64,000 bases of DNA, from assembly GCA_023525915.1 (NCBI GenBank), contig CP026657.1, forward strand, positions 3,124,001-3,188,000, given 5' to 3'. The notes below the pieces were generated by a model, which was given only the letters and a program-made list of their open reading frames with translations, was not told where the DNA came from and did not search any database. This DNA comes from Acetispira formosa (nom. nud.) (GTDB lineage: Bacteria > Desulfobacterota > Desulfarculia > Adiutricales > Adiutricaceae). Positions 60,231 to 64,000 of this stretch are shown piece after piece. Within the stretch, counting starts at the first letter, position 1, and the number at the start of each line of letters is the position of its first letter. Both the position numbers and the translations under genes were made by a program.

Positions 60231-61772
60231 ATGTACATTTTATGCCTGGGCAGCGAATACTTTCATGAGGCGCTGGTTCGTCAGGGCCACACGGTGATTG
60301 CCCCGCCCCACAAGGACGGCTTTCCTCTGGGTGACTTTTACAACACCCGCGTCGACCGGCCGGATTTGTTGATCTACACCGATCACCTTGGCCAGCACGC
60401 CTGGCCGCAGGGGCTGGAGGAATTGAACATTCCCAAAATCTACTATGCGGTCGATACGCCCATCAATTTCTGGTGGCAGAAACATTTCGCCCATCTGTTC
60501 GACGTCTGCTTCGTGGATCAAAAACCTTATGTGAAGATGCTGGAAGAGGAAGGGCTGGACGCCAACTGGCTGCCGGTGGCCGTCAACACCAGCGCCTATC
60601 AGGGCGACCAGGCCGCCGATACCCCGAAGATCTATGATTTCGGATTCGTGGGCGTGGTCGATGAAAAAGTGCGGGCCAAACGGAGCCTCCTTATCAAGCA
60701 GCTTTCCAGCCGCTATAGCCTCAAAACTGAAGGCGACCGCCAGGAAGGCTGGGTGACGCCCGGAGAAAGTTCGGCCATTTACAGGCAGTCACGCCTGATC
60801 CTCAATGAGAACCTGTTCCCCGGCGTCACCACCCGCATGTTTGAGGCCATGGCCAGCGGCACGGTGCTTTTCACGGAAAAGGCCGGGGGCGACCTGGGCG
60901 AGCTGTTCATGCCCGGCGAGGATTTTGCCTGGTTTGAGCCGCAGGAGCTTTTCGAGGCCGCTGAATACTGGCTGGGTGATGAAGAGCGTTTGAGAAGAGT
61001 GTCTGAAAGAGCGCTGGAAAAAGTTATCAGCGCCCACGATATCAGCCACCGGGCCGAGACCGTCATGTCGGTGGCCCAGCGGCTCAAAATCACCAAGAGC
61101 TTAAATGGCCCCGAGGCTTGGGATCGGGAAGGCAAAGTGCTGTTCCTGACCGCCCTGCGCTGGCCCAATGAAGACGGCAAGAACCGCATCAGCCGGGCCG
61201 AACGCCTGTTTATGAACGCGGCCGAGGAAGGCCGGCTGAGCGCTGAAGGCAAATTCATGCTTGGCCATATATCCCGCCTCAAGGGCGACGCGGAAAAAGC
61301 CGCCCTGTGGCTCAGCCGTTCCTATGATGAAGGCTTCGCCCGGGCTGCGCTGGGGCTCGGTGTTCTGTGCATGGGCCGCCGCAAGGCTGAGGACGCTAAA
61401 AAGTGGTTCGGTGATTTCACCGGTCTCGGCTCTGAATTTCCAGAGTTGGATGTGGATCTCCTGCATTTCGAAGCGGTGCTGCCCATTGCCGCCCGCCTGA
61501 TGGAAATGGGCGAAATCATCACCCCCGGCTTCAACCTGATGCCGCACGACCCGGCCTTGTGGACAGCTTTTGAATACTATCTTTCCGCCCATCAGGCCAG
61601 ACCGGGCGACCTGGAAGTCGGCCGGGCTTTGGGGGGCCTGCTGTTAAACTGCGGGGCCGCGGCCGAAGCCATGAAAGTGGTCTCCGCCGCGCTGGAGAGC
61701 AATCCCGCCGACGAAACGCTGAGCCAGATTTACAGCCAGGCCGCCAGAGCCTCATATTTGAGCCTGAATTGA
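60231..61772 (+). CDS. CgeB-like glycosyltransferase with a helical-repeat C-terminal region
   Basis: The 513-aa protein starts MYILCLGSEYFHEALVRQGH at ATG 60231 (GAGGT 5 nt upstream; 2 bp after the SPASM gene stop). The first about 330 residues are GT-B-like: IPKIYYAVDTPINFWW, FDVCFVDQKPYVKMLEEEGL, YDFGFVGVVDEK and FPGVTTRMFEAMASGTVLFT, a pattern shared by CgeB/DUF3880 and glycosyl transferase group 1_2. From about 350 on are TPR/Sel1-like helical repeats (SAEGKFMLGHISRLKGDAEK; ALGLGVLCMGRRKAEDAKKW). Likely role: transfer of sugars onto flagellin or another surface protein, with the repeats binding the acceptor. The acceptor assignment is inference from context. Confidence 0.8.
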   Translation: MYILCLGSEYFHEALVRQGHTVIAPPHKDGFPLGDFYNTRVDRPDLLIYTDHLGQHAWPQGLEELNIPKIYYAVDTPINFWWQKHFAHLFDVCFVDQKPYVKMLEEEGLDANWLPVAVNTSAYQGDQAADTPKIYDFGFVGVVDEKVRAKRSLLIKQLSSRYSLKTEGDRQEGWVTPGESSAIYRQSRLILNENLFPGVTTRMFEAMASGTVLFTEKAGGDLGELFMPGEDFAWFEPQELFEAAEYWLGDEERLRRVSERALEKVISAHDISHRAETVMSVAQRLKITKSLNGPEAWDREGKVLFLTALRWPNEDGKNRISRAERLFMNAAEEGRLSAEGKFMLGHISRLKGDAEKAALWLSRSYDEGFARAALGLGVLCMGRRKAEDAKKWFGDFTGLGSEFPELDVDLLHFEAVLPIAARLMEMGEIITPGFNLMPHDPALWTAFEYYLSAHQARPGDLEVGRALGGLLLNCGAAAEAMKVVSAALESNPADETLSQIYSQAARASYLSLN

Positions 61773-61782
61773 GGGGGAGCAA

Positions 61783-63405
61783 ATGACTTTCGATCAAATG
61801 GCCATGAATATGGCCGGTAAACTAAACGTCGGCCAGCAGGGCGCGGTCATCACCCAGGGCCCCAAGGGGCCGGGCCTGATCTACGCCGGGCAGACCATTC
61901 ACGATGCCGACAATCCGGTGGACGAAGCCTTGGGCTGGATTAAGAACTGCGGGCGCGGCGGCGGCAAGCCCGGTCTGGCCCTGGTCTTCGGGCTGGGCCT
62001 GGGCTGGCACCTGAAGATGCTGCGCAAGCAATATCCGAAAATCAAGCTGGTGGTCTTCGAGCCCGTCCTGGCCTTGAAAGACGCATATGAGCGAAACACC
62101 GTCATGACCGAGGCCGACGGCCCGCCGCCGATGATCATCACCGAGTGGCAGGAATATGAAAAAACCGCCGGCAAGGAAATCGTCTATGGCGAGCAGTCCG
62201 GCATGCTGGTTGTTTCGCCCGACGGCTACCGGACCATCAAACCGGAAGCCTACATCGCCTTTGAGCGCTACGCCCGCCGCGAACTGATGCGGCGCGCGGT
62301 GGTCGACCGCACCAGGGAAAGCACCGGCTGGGATTTTCTAAAAAACCTCTCCCACAACGCCGGTCTGACCGCCGAATATCCAGATCTGATGATCCTGCGC
62401 GGCCGCCTCCCGGCCCGCCCGGCCTTTGTGGTCGGTTCCGGCCCCAGTCTGGATAAGAATGTCGACGAACTGCGAAACGTCGGGAGCAACGGTTTGATAC
62501 TGGCCGCCTCTTCAGCCCTGAAACCGCTGTTGGCTCACGGCGTGAGCCCGGATGTGGTGGTGGTTATCGAATCGAGCGATACCAGCGATTACCTGAAGCT
62601 CAGCCCGGAAGAAATGGAAGTTATGGGGCCGAACACCGTGCTGGCCCTGGCCTCCAGCTGCCACCCCAATCATTTTAAGGTGGAAGGTTTCCACAAGGCC
62701 CTGTTCCATCTCACCGCCGGTGAGGCCCAGACGTTCAGCCAGGGCGTGTTTCTGCCTCAGGGCGGCAACGCCGGCAGCACGGCGTTTTCCCTGGCTTACA
62801 CTCTTGGTCTGGCCCCGCTGATTCTGGTGGCCCAGGATCAGGCTTTCGAAGACGGCAAGCTCCACGCCGGCAACACCCCCGGTGAAGAAGATCTTGGCGA
62901 TGTGGAATACATCACCGTCGAAGGCATAGGCGGCGGCGAAGTCCAGACCGACAGCGGTTTATTGGCCTCCATCAACTGGTTTGTGGAAGCGGCCAGAACC
63001 GTCAACGAATCATCTTCAGGCAGTGTGTCGCTCTTTAACGCCTCAGCCTCCGGCGCCCGACTGGCCGGATTCAATGAAGTGCCGCTGGGTTCCATTGTGG
63101 CCTCGCTGGCTCCGGTGCAGTCAAAACTGGATTTGGCCGCGGTCCTACCGAAGCTGCCCCGGCCCACCAACAAGGAAGTGTATGACGATGTGGCCCAAAT
63201 GGCCAAAATCGTCAGCACCCTGCGCCGCTTCGCCACCATGGACCCGAAGAAGGCTTATGAGGAAATTAACAACGTGCGGCAAATCAGCCGCTTTCTGGGC
63301 CAGGTTCTGGCTGAGGCTTCGGTTTCCGGCAATCGCTCGGATCTCGTCAACGCCATGAACAAGGCCGATGAACTCATGACCGTCATGCTCACTTCACTGA
63401 GCTGA
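61783..63405 (+). CDS. MAF/DUF115 motility accessory-type glycosyltransferase
   Basis: The 540-aa protein has the DUF115 (MAF_flag10) core: RPAFVVGSGPSLDKNVDEL, LILAASSALKPLLAHGVSPD, VVVVIESSDTS, then GGNAGSTAFSLAYTLGLAPL and LVAQDQAFEDGKLHA. MAF proteins transfer nonulosonic acids (pseudaminic or legionaminic acid) to flagellin, and DUF115 is related to sialyltransferase-like folds. The N-terminal 230 residues (GLALVFGLGLGWHLKMLRKQ) are the usual MAF N-terminal domain. GGGGGAG lies 3 nt before ATG 61783. With the flagellar hook genes elsewhere in this window and adjoining glycosyltransferases, flagellin glycosylation is the best guess. Confidence 0.85.
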   Translation: MTFDQMAMNMAGKLNVGQQGAVITQGPKGPGLIYAGQTIHDADNPVDEALGWIKNCGRGGGKPGLALVFGLGLGWHLKMLRKQYPKIKLVVFEPVLALKDAYERNTVMTEADGPPPMIITEWQEYEKTAGKEIVYGEQSGMLVVSPDGYRTIKPEAYIAFERYARRELMRRAVVDRTRESTGWDFLKNLSHNAGLTAEYPDLMILRGRLPARPAFVVGSGPSLDKNVDELRNVGSNGLILAASSALKPLLAHGVSPDVVVVIESSDTSDYLKLSPEEMEVMGPNTVLALASSCHPNHFKVEGFHKALFHLTAGEAQTFSQGVFLPQGGNAGSTAFSLAYTLGLAPLILVAQDQAFEDGKLHAGNTPGEEDLGDVEYITVEGIGGGEVQTDSGLLASINWFVEAARTVNESSSGSVSLFNASASGARLAGFNEVPLGSIVASLAPVQSKLDLAAVLPKLPRPTNKEVYDDVAQMAKIVSTLRRFATMDPKKAYEEINNVRQISRFLGQVLAEASVSGNRSDLVNAMNKADELMTVMLTSLS

Positions 63406-63568
63406 AAACTGTCAACGGCAGGGGTCGAGCGGCAGTGAGACGGAGCGTCAGCGACTGGCTTGGAAGCCGAAGCGGTAACCCGTGGAGCAAAAATCACACT
63501 TTTTGCGCAACTCTGAGCCTCTTGTTCAAGGTAAAATGCCATAATTAAAAACAGCAGAGAGAACCATC

Positions 63569-64000
63569 ATGACGCTGGAAAATCAGGCCACCCTGGGCTT
63601 GGCCATGATCATGAAAAACGAAGCCATCAACCTTTCCCACAGTCTGGCTCCCCTGGCCGGGCTGGTGGATGAAATGGTGGTGGTCGACACCGGCTCCACC
63701 GACCACAGCGCGGACATCGCGCGCGGCCTGGGGGCGCGGGTGCTCGATTTTCAGTGGAACAACGATTTTTCAGCGGCTCGCAATTTCGGTCTGGAAGCGG
63801 CCACCACTGATTTCATCCTCTGGCTGGACGGCGACAACAGCATTACCCCGGAAGGGCTGGCCGATCTCCGCCGTCATCTGATCCGCGGCCGCGACATGAT
63901 CCTCTGGGCCACTGAAGTGGTGGTGCCGCAGGGGGACCGGCTCTGGCAGAAGCGGGTTTTTCCCAACAATCGGCAAGCCCGCTTTGAGGGCCGCATCCAT
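63569..64000 (+). CDS. Family 2 glycosyltransferase, 5' part (runs off the window)
   Basis: From ATG 63569 the 144 visible residues are a GT-A start: LGLAMIMKNEAINLSHSLAP, DEMVVVDTGSTDHSADIARG, FSAARNFGLEAATTDFILWL and DGDNSI, with the DGD (DxD-type) metal/nucleotide-sugar motif. The KNEAxN and DTGSTD patterns are typical of SunS- or TPR-linked GT2 enzymes that glycosylate proteins. It is on the same strand as, and 163 bp after, the MAF gene, so likely part of the same glycosylation cluster. The 3' end is not in the window. Confidence 0.88.
   Translation, partial: MTLENQATLGLAMIMKNEAINLSHSLAPLAGLVDEMVVVDTGSTDHSADIARGLGARVLDFQWNNDFSAARNFGLEAATTDFILWLDGDNSITPEGLADLRRHLIRGRDMILWATEVVVPQGDRLWQKRVFPNNRQARFEGRIH

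Overview
The window looks like a chromosomal segment of an anaerobic, flagellated Gram-negative bacterium, most likely a deltaproteobacterium (Desulfobacterota). The reasons are a sensory-type [FeFe]-hydrogenase fused to a chemotaxis signalling domain, a CooT-like nickel protein, an oxygen-independent setting with several radical SAM enzymes, a fused AccA-AccD carboxyltransferase, PAS/HD-GYP signalling, a type V autotransporter and an Hcp protein. This placement rests on gene content only.

Layout. 1-9.7 kb is core-like, GC-rich DNA: flgD (3' part) and flgE, an FmdB-like/DUF3842/CooT-like/nth cluster, an exported protein, a DUF7674-like gene broken by an in-frame TGA, and the hydrogenase-chemoreceptor. 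Shikimate kinase follows at 9.9 kb. 10.4-23.1 kb is an AT-richer accessory block bounded by decayed insertion sequences: on the left an IS5-family element interrupted by a second IS5-family element, on the right IS1 and IS630 remnants. Between them lie a 1560-residue TPR-like protein, a membrane-anchored pentapeptide-repeat protein and, convergent with it, an ATP-grasp/radical SAM fusion. None of these three can be assigned a function here.

23.4-40.8 kb is a genomic island of about 17.3 kb integrated into the 3' end of a tRNA-Glu gene. A 47-bp direct repeat of the tRNA 3' part marks both ends, and an intact tyrosine recombinase lies next to the complete tRNA. The island carries phage scraps, an excisionase-like protein, an HNH protein, a chimeric dead integrase, and one long minus-strand operon (38.05 to 25.4 kb). 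The operon encodes a SNF2/RapA-type helicase, two unknown proteins, a type III-like Mod methyltransferase, an AAA ATPase with a DUF4276 partner, a type III-like Res helicase-nuclease, and a GHKL ATPase with a PD-(D/E)xK nuclease end. It is most plausibly a composite anti-phage defence locus.

40.8-64 kb returns to core-like DNA: tRNA-Glu and tRNA-Lys, fused accA-accD, a PAS/HD-GYP phosphodiesterase, a B12-type radical SAM enzyme, an autotransporter, Hcp, a chemoreceptor, lon, dinB, and a run of genes (radical SAM/SPASM, CgeB-like glycosyltransferase, MAF/DUF115, GT2) that looks like surface or flagellin glycosylation. Two dispersed structured repeat families sit in the intergenic gaps of this part. 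One (three copies, about 220 bp) keeps its central blocks, while its stem arms change in sequence yet stay complementary. That pattern suggests selection on a folded RNA or DNA hairpin.
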